DNA of 45,595 nucleotides from Brevundimonas sp. UBA7664. GTDB taxonomy: Bacteria; Pseudomonadota; Alphaproteobacteria; Caulobacterales; Caulobacteraceae. Positions 8,623 to 16,253 of the stretch are shown here, piece after piece (within the stretch, counting starts at the first letter, position 1; each line of letters starts with the position of its first letter). A program made the position numbers and the translations under genes. The notes under the pieces were generated by a model, which saw only the letters and a program-made list of their open reading frames with translations, was not told the origin of the DNA and did not search any database. The DNA lies in assembly GCF_002483305.1 (NCBI RefSeq), contig NZ_DLHQ01000063.1, forward strand, positions 1-45,595, given 5' to 3'.

Positions 8623-8626
8623 CTCC

Positions 8627-9442
8627 ATGACTCCGGACGATTTCGATCGCCTCCAGTCCTTGATGGCCTCGCGCGCGGGCTTTCGGCTGACGCGCGACCG
8701 GATGAAGCTGGCCGAGCACCGGCTGGGGCCGGTGGCGCGGCGCGAGGGGTTCGATACCGTCGACGCCATGCTGGGCTCGCTCTGGGCCAAACCTGTCGCC
8801 GCCCTGGGCTGGGCCGTGATCGAGGCCCTGCTCAATCCCGAGACCTGGTTCCGCCGCGATCGCGTCAGTTTCGACACCTTCGGCAAGGAGTTGCTGCCCG
8901 CCCTCGGCAAGGCCCGCGGCGGCCAGCCGGTCAGGGTCTGGTCCGCCGGCTGTTCGACCGGCCAGGAGGCCTGGTCGTTGGCCATCGCCGCGCAGGAAGC
9001 CGGCGTCGTGGTCGAGATCGTCGGCACCGACCTGTCGCAGCGCGCGCTCGAAAAGGCCCGTTCGGGCGCCTACACCGGTTTCGAGATCCAGCGCGGCCTC
9101 AAGGCCGAGACCATGCTGCGCTGGTTCGACCAGGCCGAGGACGCCTGGATCGCCCGGGCCGAGCTGCGCGCCATGGTCCATTTCGCCCGCGCCAATCTGG
9201 TCGACGCCCCGACCGACGCCCACCGGTTCGACATCATCTTCTGCCGCCATGTCCTGGGCGACGCCGATCCCGGGCGGCGCGGCGAGATGTTCGACAATCT
9301 GGAGCGGCGGCTGGTCGATGACGGCTGCCTCTTCCTCGGCCCCGACGAACAGCCCGACGGCGACAGCATCGCCTTCCGCCCCGTCGCCGGCCGCAAGGGC
9401 CTGTTCGTGAAGTCCCCGGCGGCGCTGCGCCGGGCGGCCTAG
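8627..9442 (+). CDS. cheR: CheR-like protein-glutamate O-methyltransferase
   Basis: 271 residues in the two-domain CheR layout: an N-terminal helical region (about 1-70) and a Rossmann-like SAM-binding domain. NPETWFRRD at 70-78 corresponds to the family N-x-T-x-F-F-R motif, WSAGCSTGQEAWSLAI at 105-120 is the SAM-binding loop, and FDIIFCRHVL matches the later FD-IFCRNVL motif. CheR enzymes methylate glutamates on chemoreceptors. The gene sits 4 bp after the CheY-like gene and is probably co-translated with it. No receptor, CheA or CheW gene is nearby, so the target is not evident. Methyltransferase activity is well supported, a chemotaxis role less so. Confidence 0.87.
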   Translation: MTPDDFDRLQSLMASRAGFRLTRDRMKLAEHRLGPVARREGFDTVDAMLGSLWAKPVAALGWAVIEALLNPETWFRRDRVSFDTFGKELLPALGKARGGQPVRVWSAGCSTGQEAWSLAIAAQEAGVVVEIVGTDLSQRALEKARSGAYTGFEIQRGLKAETMLRWFDQAEDAWIARAELRAMVHFARANLVDAPTDAHRFDIIFCRHVLGDADPGRRGEMFDNLERRLVDDGCLFLGPDEQPDGDSIAFRPVAGRKGLFVKSPAALRRAA

Positions 9443-9540
9443 CAAGGCCGCCAAGGTCGACAGCTGCTCTTCGATCGAACCCCGGGATGACGGAACTGAA
9501 ATGGCCCGCTAGCCTGCCCCCTTATCGGGGAGGATGGATC

Positions 9541-11421
9541 ATGCGGCTGCTCTGGCTGGTCGGGTCGTTGGCGGTGGCCCTGTTGATCGCGGTGCTGACG
9601 CTGCAGGTCCCCGCGCCCGTCGGGACCGGCGCGCCGGCCACCGCCTTCTCCGCCGAACGCGCCATGGCCGACGTGCGCGAGATCGCGCAGCGCCCTCACC
9701 CGGTGGGATCGGCCGACCATGCACGGGTCCAGGCCATCCTGTTGCAGCGGATGGCCGCGCTCGGCCTGCAGACCTCCATCCAGCCCGGCCCCCTGTCGCC
9801 CGCCGCCGTCCAGCGGATCGAGCGCGGCGGCGGTTCGGCGGCCGGGATCGAACTGACCAACCTGATCGGCGTCCTGCCCGGGCGCGATCCGCGCCTGCCG
9901 GCCGTGGCCCTGATGGCCCACTATGACACCGTGCCGGGCTCCGCCGGCGCGGCGGACGACACGGCGGGCGTGGCCGCCATTCTCGAGACCGTCCGCGCCG
10001 TCCGCGCCCGCGGTCCGGCCGACCGCACCCTGGTCGTCCTGCTGACCGACGGCGAGGAGCTCAACCTCGACGGGGCCCGCGCCTTCTGGGGCGGCCATCC
10101 CCTGCGCGACCGCATCGGCGCGGTGGTCAACCTCGAGGCGCGCGGCGGCGGCGGCCGGGCCATGATGTTCGAGACCGGACGCGGCAACGCCGAGACCATC
10201 CGCCTGTTCGCCCGCGCCGGAGCCCGGGCGACCGGCGGCGTCTCGTCCAACTCCCTCGCCGTCTTCGTCTATGCGCTGATGCCCAACGGCACCGACTTCA
10301 CCATCCCCCGGGACCGCGGCGTCCAGGGCATCAACCTGGCCTTCATCGGCCGCCCCGAACAGTATCACGCCGCCGCCTCGACCCCCGCCGCGCTCGACCG
10401 GGGCAGCGTCCAGCACATCGGCGCCCAGGCGCTGGAGATGGCCGACGCCCTGCTCCGCGCCCCGACCCTGCCGGCCCGGACGGACAACCTCGTCTACGCC
10501 GACCTGTTCGGCGGGGTGGTCGTCGGCCACGCGCCCGCGACCGGATGGGGGCTGCTGGCCCTCGCGGTCCTCGGCCTCGGTCTTGCCGTCTGGCGCGCCA
10601 GAGCCCGCGTGGGCCTGACCTTCGCCGACGCCGGGCGCGGCGCGGTCGACGGCCTGTGGTTCCTGTCGGTCGGCATCGTCCTGACCCAGGCCGTCCGGCT
10701 GCTGGCCGGGCCGCTGTCGGCGCGGGCGGGGAACGCCGACACCTACTATGCCCTGCTGGCCCGCCTGCCGTGGATGGAGGCGGGCGCGACCCTGACCGTC
10801 CTGGCCGTGACCCTGGCGCTGCTGGGCGGACGGACGCGGCCGGACCGCCGCGTCAGTGCCGGGGCCATCGCGGCGGCGACGGCCCTGACCGTGATCCTCG
10901 GCGGCGTGGATGTCGTGGTCGTCGGCGCCGGCGTCATCGCCGCCGGCCTGTCGCTGGCGCCCGGCCTCGCCGCGCGCTCGGCCTGGGGCGGCTGGACGGG
11001 GTTGATCGGCCTTGTCCTGATCGTCGCCACGGCGGCCCAGGCGGCCGCGCCCGAGGCCGCCTTCCTGTTCGTCTGGACCGGACTGCTGGCCGCCGCCGTC
11101 GCGGCGCTCGCCGCCTTCGTCGACCCCGGCCTGACCCGCGCCCGATCGCTGGCCCCCGTCGCGATCGTCGCGGCGCTGGGCGGCGGCTGGCTGGCGGCCC
11201 TGACGCATTCGGTCTTCCTCGGCGTCGGCATGGACCTGCCCGCGGTGGTGGTGCTGATGGGCCTGCTGGTGCTGATGCTGGTGCGGCCGCTGAGCCCGGA
11301 GCGGGCGCTGGTCCGTCCCCTGCTGTTGGCGGGGCTGGCCGTCCTGCTGGTCGGCGGCGGCCTGTCCCTCGCCGCCCGCTTCGTCGAACCGGTCCCCGCC
11401 GCGGCCGACGCCGGAGCCTGA
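9541..11421 (+). CDS. M28-family zinc aminopeptidase with C-terminal multi-spanning membrane domain
   Basis: 626 residues from the ATG at 9541, chosen because GGGGAGGA (9527-9534) precedes it; an upstream in-frame ATG at 9487 lacks such a site. An N-terminal signal anchor (LLWLVGSLAVALLIAVLTLQ) is followed by an M28 domain with ligands MAHYDT (His127, Asp129), AADDTAG (Asp139/140), GEE (172-173), NLEARG (Glu199) and YHAAAST (His276). From about residue 335 there are roughly eight hydrophobic segments. The layout recalls eukaryotic ER/vacuolar M28 membrane peptidases, with the catalytic domain probably periplasmic. The MaoC-like gene follows after 8 bp, suggesting one transcript. Substrate unknown. 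Confidence 0.85.
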   Translation: MRLLWLVGSLAVALLIAVLTLQVPAPVGTGAPATAFSAERAMADVREIAQRPHPVGSADHARVQAILLQRMAALGLQTSIQPGPLSPAAVQRIERGGGSAAGIELTNLIGVLPGRDPRLPAVALMAHYDTVPGSAGAADDTAGVAAILETVRAVRARGPADRTLVVLLTDGEELNLDGARAFWGGHPLRDRIGAVVNLEARGGGGRAMMFETGRGNAETIRLFARAGARATGGVSSNSLAVFVYALMPNGTDFTIPRDRGVQGINLAFIGRPEQYHAAASTPAALDRGSVQHIGAQALEMADALLRAPTLPARTDNLVYADLFGGVVVGHAPATGWGLLALAVLGLGLAVWRARARVGLTFADAGRGAVDGLWFLSVGIVLTQAVRLLAGPLSARAGNADTYYALLARLPWMEAGATLTVLAVTLALLGGRTRPDRRVSAGAIAAATALTVILGGVDVVVVGAGVIAAGLSLAPGLAARSAWGGWTGLIGLVLIVATAAQAAAPEAAFLFVWTGLLAAAVAALAAFVDPGLTRARSLAPVAIVAALGGGWLAALTHSVFLGVGMDLPAVVVLMGLLVLMLVRPLSPERALVRPLLLAGLAVLLVGGGLSLAARFVEPVPAAADAGA

Positions 11422-11429
11422 CCCCTCGC

Positions 11430-11870
11430 ATGCCCCTGTACCTCGAGGACCTCCACGTCGGTCAGACCTTCGTCAGCGACCCCGTCGCCATCACCACCGA
11501 CCAGATCAAGGCCTTCGCTGCGGAGTTCGACCCCCAGCCCTTCCATCTCGACGAGGACGCCGCCCGCGACACCCTGTTCGAAGGGCTCGCCGCCAGCGGC
11601 TGGCACACCGCCGCCCTGACCATGCGCATGCTGGTGCAGTGTTTCCCCCTCGCCGGCGGCCTCGTCGGCGCCGGCGGCGAGACCACCTGGCCGCGCCCGA
11701 CCCGGCCCGACGACACCCTGACCCTAACGGTCGAGGTGCTGGAGATCACGCCCTCCCGCTCCCGCCCCGACCGCGGCATGATCCGGACCCGCAGCACGAC
11801 GCGGAACCAGCACGGCGAGGCGGTCCAGATATCCACCGTCCGCATCGTCGCCTGGCGCCGCCCGGCGTAG
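11430..11870 (+). CDS. MaoC-like (R)-specific enoyl-CoA hydratase family protein
   Basis: 146 residues with a single hot-dog fold domain. The hydratase motif is clear: FAAEFDPQPFHLDEDAARDT, with Asp34 and His39 at the catalytic positions, followed by GLAASGWHTAALTMRML. Such proteins hydrate acyl-CoA double bonds in fatty-acid or polyhydroxyalkanoate metabolism, though many small members have untested substrates. The ATG at 11430 lies 8 bp after the M28 peptidase stop. The two genes appear co-transcribed without an obvious functional link. A large inverted repeat begins about 20 bp after the stop. Confidence 0.85.
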   Translation: MPLYLEDLHVGQTFVSDPVAITTDQIKAFAAEFDPQPFHLDEDAARDTLFEGLAASGWHTAALTMRMLVQCFPLAGGLVGAGGETTWPRPTRPDDTLTLTVEVLEITPSRSRPDRGMIRTRSTTRNQHGEAVQISTVRIVAWRRPA

Positions 11871-11890
11871 GACGACGGGCGGCGCCGGGA

Positions 11891-12088
11891 GGTTCATCAC
11901 AAAGGACTCCAAGAAGGCACGAAGGACACGAAGGGACCGGGGTTGTGTCCGCCTCCGCGCAATTCCTGTGTCTGGTGATCGCGGCGTACGCCGCATTTCT
12001 GGATCACCTCGGAGGCGAGCCCACCTCTATCCTTCGCTCAGCCCCCTTCGTGTCCTTCGTGACCTCTTCGTGCCCTTCGTGATGAACC
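11891..12088. repeat. Imperfect long inverted repeat built from ACGAAGG-type units
   Basis: Two 45-bp arms (11891-11935 and 12044-12088) are imperfect reverse complements and are made of iterated CGAAGG-like units; both outer ends read GGTTCATCAC/GTGATGAACC. The 108-bp centre contains a nested dyad: GGTGATC (11974-11980) pairs with GATCACC (12002-12008) around a perfect GCGGCGTACGCCGC palindrome (11981-11994). No protein-coding frame is credible here; frames crossing it give His-Glu-Gly-rich low-complexity peptides, typical of mis-annotated dispersed repeats. It could be a non-autonomous mobile palindromic element or a transcript-stabilising structure between two convergent genes. Confidence 0.75.
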
Positions 12089-12118
12089 AGCCATCTCCAA
12101 GCCAAGGTCCGCCAGCCC

Positions 12119-13681
12119 TCAGCCGCCGTCCGTCCACACCGTCTTGTACAGATCGAACCGCCGGTCCCGCAGGTTCCGCACCGTCCCCTGCGACTTGGCC
12201 CAGGCCAGGTCCGACAGGTCGAGGTCGGCCACCGTCACCGTCTCGACGTTCTCCGACGCCTCGGCCGCCACGCCATCCCGCGCGAACGGGAAGTCGCACG
12301 GCGTCAGGATGCAGGACTGGGCGTACTGGATGTCCATGTTCTCGACGTTCGGCAGATTGCCGACATTGCCCGACAGGATGACGTAGCACTGGTTCTCGAT
12401 GGCCCGCGCCTGCGAGCAGTAGCGCACCCGGAGATAGCCCTGCCGGTTGTCGGTGCAGAACGGCACGAACAGCAGCCGCGCCCCTTCGTCGACCAGCCGC
12501 CGCGCCAGCTCGGGGAACTCGGAGTCATAGCAGATCAGCACCCCGATCGGGCCGCAGTCGGTCGGAATGGCGTGCACCCGGTCGCCGCCCTTGATGTTCC
12601 ACCAGTGGCGCTCGTTCGGCGTCGGGTGGATCTTCTCCTGCTCGTGCACCGAGCCGTCGCGCAGGAAGACATAGGCGACGTTCTGGATGTCGCCGTCGTC
12701 CGTCTGCGTCGGGTGCGAGCCGCCGATGATGTTGATGTTGTACTCGACGGCCATCTTGCGCATCGCCTCGACGAAGCGCGGCGTGTAGCGGGTCAGGGCC
12801 TCGATCGACTCCACCGGACTGAGCTTCTTCTTCTCCAGCGACAGCAGTTGAAGCGTGAACAGCTCCGGAAACACCACGAAGTCTGAGCGGTAGTCCGAGG
12901 TCACGTCGACGAAATATTCGATGTTGGAGATGAACTCCTCGAAGCTGGCGACCTTGCGGGCCTGCAGCTGCACCGTCGCCACCCGCACCGTCTCCTTGAC
13001 CGCGAAGGCCGCGCCGCGCCCGTGCGTCTCGGTATAATAGGGGTTGCGCCACACCATGTGCGCCGCATGCCCCATCGAGGCCGTGTCCGAGCTCAGATAG
13101 TTCTCCAGCACCCCGATCGGCTCGAAGCCGCCGCGCATGTGGAAGCCGATCACCGGGTCGTTCAGCTTGCGCGCCGTGACCGCGTCCAGATATTCGCGGG
13201 CGTCGGGATAGGCCGCCTTGCGCCGCGCCAGCCCCGGCATCCGCCCGCCGAAGACGATGCCGCGCAGGTTCTCGGCCTCGCACAGGTCGCGCCGGGCGTC
13301 ATACAGCCGCTGGCCGATCCTCAGTCGCCGCCGGTCGGGATCGACGCACACCTCCATGCCATAGAACCAGTCCCCGACCGGATCATGCCGTGCCGCATAG
13401 CCGCCGCCGGTGATCTGGGTCCAGGTGTGCGGCGCCATCGCCGTCTTCTCGTCGATGCGGAAACCGGCGGCGTAGCCGACGATCTCATCGGCGTATTCGA
13501 CCACGAACTGGCCATCGGGGAAGGCGGCGATCTGGCCGCGCAGCATGCCCGGCGTATAGGCCGGCATGTCCTTGTAGACCTTGGCCACAAGGGCCGAGAT
13601 GGCGGTCACATCGCCGATCCTGGCGTTGCGGATGGAGAGGACGGCGGGCTTGGAGGGTTTTGTCATGCGGTCTGAACGCAT
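12119..13681 (-). CDS. Bifunctional GNAT acetyltransferase / carbon-nitrogen hydrolase (nitrilase superfamily) fusion
   Basis: 520 residues. Residues about 15-215 form a GNAT domain (VLSIRNARIGDVTAISALVA; acetyl-CoA-binding region around VCVDPDRRRLRIGQRLYDAR). Residues about 232-515 form a nitrilase-superfamily amidase with the Glu-Lys-Cys triad visible: Glu273 in VVFPELFT, Lys350 in HEQEKIHPTPNE, Cys384 in VLICYDSEFPE. This fusion is a known family of unproven substrate. ATG at 13681 or 13666 (MTKPSK) could be the start; neither has a clear Shine-Dalgarno. It lies 58 bp downstream of the DUF1190 gene on the same strand with no terminator seen, so it may belong to the yjf-like operon. Confidence 0.9.
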   Translation of the reverse strand: MRSDRMTKPSKPAVLSIRNARIGDVTAISALVAKVYKDMPAYTPGMLRGQIAAFPDGQFVVEYADEIVGYAAGFRIDEKTAMAPHTWTQITGGGYAARHDPVGDWFYGMEVCVDPDRRRLRIGQRLYDARRDLCEAENLRGIVFGGRMPGLARRKAAYPDAREYLDAVTARKLNDPVIGFHMRGGFEPIGVLENYLSSDTASMGHAAHMVWRNPYYTETHGRGAAFAVKETVRVATVQLQARKVASFEEFISNIEYFVDVTSDYRSDFVVFPELFTLQLLSLEKKKLSPVESIEALTRYTPRFVEAMRKMAVEYNINIIGGSHPTQTDDGDIQNVAYVFLRDGSVHEQEKIHPTPNERHWWNIKGGDRVHAIPTDCGPIGVLICYDSEFPELARRLVDEGARLLFVPFCTDNRQGYLRVRYCSQARAIENQCYVILSGNVGNLPNVENMDIQYAQSCILTPCDFPFARDGVAAEASENVETVTVADLDLSDLAWAKSQGTVRNLRDRRFDLYKTVWTDGG

Positions 13682-13739
13682 GGCGAAGCTTGGGGATCAA
13701 ATGCTTTCTGGCGGGCCGCCGCCCTGAGCCCTCGACAGA

Positions 13740-14351
13740 CTACCCCCCGTAGCCGCGGCCGCCGCCGCCGAAGCCGCCGCGCGAGACCACGGCGGTGCGG
13801 CTCTGGGCCCGGACCGGGGCCTTGCGGGCGACGTCGACGTCGTTGCGGTTGGCGACGGTGCGGCCGGTCCGGTAGTCGCGGGACAGATAGCCGCCGCCGT
13901 AGCCGTTGGAGAACTGGCCGTCGCGGTCGCGATAAAGGGCCCCGCCGCCGCGATAGCCGCCGTTCATCAGCTGGCCGATGATGAAGCCGGTCGCCAGCGG
14001 GCCGAAGAAGGAGCCGCCGCCGCTGTTGTTCAGCGGCCGGCACTGTTCGGGACCCCACTGGCCCTCGCACTCTTCCCGGGTCGCATAGCGGGGCGCGCTC
14101 TCGGAGGCCTGGCGCTGGGCCTCGGCGTAGGCCGTGTCGCATTCCGCGTCGCTGACGTCGTTGGCCGCCTTGCACTCGGCCGTCGAGGTGTAGGCCAGGG
14201 CCGGGTCGGGCTCGGGCAGGGGCGCGCGCTGCGGCGAGCCGCAGGCGGCCATGGAGAAGCTCACGGTGGCCATCAGGCTGGTGACCTGAAGCGTCCGCGA
14301 CCGTTTCATCCGGCGCAGGGTGGTGGTCTCGGGGAGGGTTTGTTCGCTCAT
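13740..14351 (-). CDS. yjfM: DUF1190 (YjfM/YgiB-like) putative lipoprotein
   Basis: 203 residues. After a short polar lead the sequence KRSRTLQVTSLMATVSFSMAACG gives a hydrophobic signal with a plausible lipobox at SMAAC. A cysteine-containing acidic domain follows (TSTAECKAANDVSDAECDTA, YATREECEGQWGPEQCRPL), then a Gly/Tyr/Arg-rich tail ending GGGGRGYGG. This is the DUF1190 layout. A second in-frame ATG at 14309 (MKRSRTLQ) may be the true start, because the first 14 residues are unusual for a signal peptide. It begins 4 bp after the DUF350 stop, so the two are probably translationally coupled. It is the third gene of the minus-strand arm; no molecular function is known. Confidence 0.82.
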   Translation of the reverse strand: MSEQTLPETTTLRRMKRSRTLQVTSLMATVSFSMAACGSPQRAPLPEPDPALAYTSTAECKAANDVSDAECDTAYAEAQRQASESAPRYATREECEGQWGPEQCRPLNNSGGGSFFGPLATGFIIGQLMNGGYRGGGALYRDRDGQFSNGYGGGYLSRDYRTGRTVANRNDVDVARKAPVRAQSRTAVVSRGGFGGGGRGYGG

Positions 14352-14355
14352 CGGA

Positions 14356-14769
14356 TCAGGCCGTCATGCAGGCGGCGTTGAGCAGGCCCACGCCGATGGA
14401 GATGGAGGCCAGATAGACGCCCGCCGCCGTTTCGCCGGCCTCGATGCGGGCCGCCAGCGCCTTGTACAGCACCCGGCTGACGACGATGAAGGCGAGGATC
14501 TGGATGACGCCGGCCAGCAGGGCCCAGGCGGCGAACTCGGCCAGGCTGACGGTGTGTGACAGGGCGGAGGCGAGCGGCAGGACATAGCCGATCAGGGCCC
14601 CGCCGAGGGCGATGGCCGCGGCCGTATTGCCCTGCCGGATCAGCTCGCGCTCGCTGTAGGGCGTGGCCATCTGGTAGAGGAATTTGAACGCCGAGAAGAA
14701 GGCGATCGCCGCCGCGAAGGCGATGAGGAAGGCCGTCGCCCCCGTCTGAAATGCGAACCAGTCGAGCAT
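14356..14769 (-). CDS. yjfL: DUF350 (YjfL-like) inner-membrane protein
   Basis: 137 residues with four hydrophobic segments: ATAFLIAFAAAIAFFSAFKF, IALGGALIGYVLPLASAL, FAAWALLAGVIQILAFIVVS and GVYLASISIGVGLLNAAC. The polar turn between the first pair (TPYSERELIRQGNTAAAIAL) is characteristic of DUF350. DUF350 proteins are small integral membrane proteins with no proven function, often encoded beside DUF1190 and glutathionylspermidine-synthase-like genes, as in the E. coli yjf operon. Here the gene sits between the DUF2491 gene (21 bp upstream) and the DUF1190 gene (4 bp downstream). Confidence 0.87.
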   Translation of the reverse strand: MLDWFAFQTGATAFLIAFAAAIAFFSAFKFLYQMATPYSERELIRQGNTAAAIALGGALIGYVLPLASALSHTVSLAEFAAWALLAGVIQILAFIVVSRVLYKALAARIEAGETAAGVYLASISIGVGLLNAACMTA

Positions 14770-14790
14770 CTTGATATCCCTCAGGCGCTG

Positions 14791-15435
14791 TCAGGCGCGG
14801 AATTCGGCCATGTCCAGCGGGATGCCGATCATGATCTCATGTGTGGCTTCGCCGCCCTCGGGCTCCTGCTCGAGGGCGATCATCAGTTCGCGGCCGCCGG
14901 CCAGGTCCCGCGCGTACAGCATGCAGGTCTGGTAGATTTTGGCGTAGGGCTCGGTCGCGGCGCGATCGTCGTAGATCGTCTCCCACAGCTTCACCGGCGG
15001 CTGACGGGCGTCGGTTTCGGAGAACCAGAAGCGGGGGTATTCCGGCAGGCCCTCGGGTGCGCCCTTGAACACCGGTTCGGACAGGCGGTCCTGCCAGGCC
15101 CGGCGCGCGCCGTCGTTCGGCGGATAGGCCGAGGACCACGGGGTAAACAGGGTGAAATCATAGGCCACAGCGCCGTCGGCGTCGTCGCTCATGGCCTGCA
15201 GCATGACGTGGTCGTCGGTGTAGAAGCGATGCACGAACGGGCCGTCGTCCAGCTGGACCACGCCCTGGGCGGTGATCTCCAGCGCATCGCGGTCGAGGCT
15301 GAAATGCGTCTCGTCGCCCAGCCGGCGCCAGGCCAGCGGGTCAAGGGCCACGGTGCGGCCGACCGTGATGTTGCGCACCACGGCCAGCTGGCTGACCGGT
15401 TCGGCGTCGCGCTGTCCGAAGAGCCGCTTGAACAT
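14791..15435 (-). CDS. yjfK: DUF2491 (YjfK-like) protein
   Basis: 214 residues beginning MFKRLFGQRDAEPVSQLAVV, with a mixed alpha/beta body containing HRFYTDDHVMLQAMSD, LFTPWSSAYPPND and YAKIYQTCMLYARDLAGGRE. This matches the DUF2491/YjfK family, cytoplasmic proteins found only with the other yjf-type genes and without a known activity. It is the first gene of the minus-strand arm. It diverges from the DUF2170 gene, and the 122-bp gap between their starts must hold the promoters for both arms. No signal peptide or membrane segment is seen. Confidence 0.83.
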   Translation of the reverse strand: MFKRLFGQRDAEPVSQLAVVRNITVGRTVALDPLAWRRLGDETHFSLDRDALEITAQGVVQLDDGPFVHRFYTDDHVMLQAMSDDADGAVAYDFTLFTPWSSAYPPNDGARRAWQDRLSEPVFKGAPEGLPEYPRFWFSETDARQPPVKLWETIYDDRAATEPYAKIYQTCMLYARDLAGGRELMIALEQEPEGGEATHEIMIGIPLDMAEFRA

Positions 15436-15530
15436 TCGCCTCCCTTACGCGTCCGCGAGGTCGCCCGCGAGCGTCTGGCGGTAAAGACATCGTCAGGTTT
15501 GAAATTCAGCTCCGGAGTGGCCAAAGTCAA

Positions 15531-15545
15531 GCGTACCTGTTACGC
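15531..15545. promoter_or_regulatory. Candidate operator in the divergent yjfK/yjfI control region
   Basis: GCGTA-CCTGT-TACGC is a perfect dyad with 5-bp arms. It is followed at once by a second GTTAC, giving a GTTACGCGTTAC direct repeat, and by CATG-AAA-CATG just before the start codon of the DUF2170 gene. The dyad is 13 bp from that start. Its length suits a ribbon-helix-helix dimer, and the DUF2170 protein carries such an N-terminal region, so autoregulation is plausible. This is inference only: a 5-bp dyad can occur by chance. Confidence 0.3.
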
Positions 15546-15557
15546 GTTACATGAAAC

Positions 15558-16238
15558 ATGCATAATCCTGACCCGTCCTCCTTGTCGCCGGCCAACGAAC
15601 GCATACGTGCGTGGCGCAAGGCCCGTCGCGAGGCGGGCATGGTCAAGCTGGAGTTCTGGGTTCCCAACGCCGCCCGTGACGACGTGAGGGCGGCGGTTCA
15701 CGCCATCGTCACCGAGTCCACCCGCGGACCTGACATCCTCAGACGCCCGCGTCGAAGCCTTTCAACCGATCCTTCTGGAGCAAGCCCCCTTATGGACGCC
15801 GTGATCGAAACCGCCTGGACCGTCCCGTCCATCAAGGCCGCGCTGGACGCGTCCGAACTGGTCCGCGAAGGCGAGCTGACCACAAGGGTGCTGGAAGGGG
15901 CCGAACCGGTCCTGCTGGCGACCATGCACGAGTATGGCGACCTGCCGATCTATCTCAGCGTCGGCGGGGCCCAGATCGTCTGCTCGGTGCTGCTGTGGCC
16001 CGTGGCCGAACAGGCCGACCGGCACGCCTTCAACGAATTCCTGCTCAAGGCCCAGCGCATCGTGCCGCTGTCGAATTTCGCCATCACCTCGGTGAACAAC
16101 GAGGACGTCTATGAACTGATGGGCGAACTGTCGTGCAAGACGACGCTTCAGACCATATTGATCGAACTGCGCACCCTCGCCGAGAACGCCATCGACGCGA
16201 CCGACCTGCGCGAAACCTTCGGCGCCGACGCCGCCTGA
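15558..16238 (+). CDS. yjfI: DUF2170 (YjfI-like) protein with N-terminal DNA-binding-like extension
   Basis: 226 residues. Residues about 14-50 (RIRAWRKARREAGMVKLEFW and on) resemble the basic arm plus strand-helix pattern of ribbon-helix-helix DNA-binding proteins. A linker with several arginines follows. From about residue 79 (MDAVIETAWTVPSIKAALDA) the sequence is a DUF2170 domain with YLSVGGAQIVCSVLLWPVAE and VNNEDVYELMGELSCKTTL. An internal ATG at 15792, with GGAG eleven bases upstream, could give a DUF2170-only product similar in size to the short YjfI form. It is the first gene of the plus-strand arm, followed after 15 bp by the PspA-like gene. Confidence 0.8.
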   Translation: MHNPDPSSLSPANERIRAWRKARREAGMVKLEFWVPNAARDDVRAAVHAIVTESTRGPDILRRPRRSLSTDPSGASPLMDAVIETAWTVPSIKAALDASELVREGELTTRVLEGAEPVLLATMHEYGDLPIYLSVGGAQIVCSVLLWPVAEQADRHAFNEFLLKAQRIVPLSNFAITSVNNEDVYELMGELSCKTTLQTILIELRTLAENAIDATDLRETFGADAA

Positions 16239-16253
16239 TCCGGGAGAGAAATC

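Noticed and set aside
9439..11208. 589-codon antisense frame opposite the M28 peptidase
   Set aside because: Gly/Gln/Arg-rich low-complexity translation; the plus strand carries the zinc-ligand set and membrane segments.
11891..12088. Insertion sequence
   Set aside because: Inverted arms are present but there is no transposase frame within or beside them, and only one copy is visible in this window.
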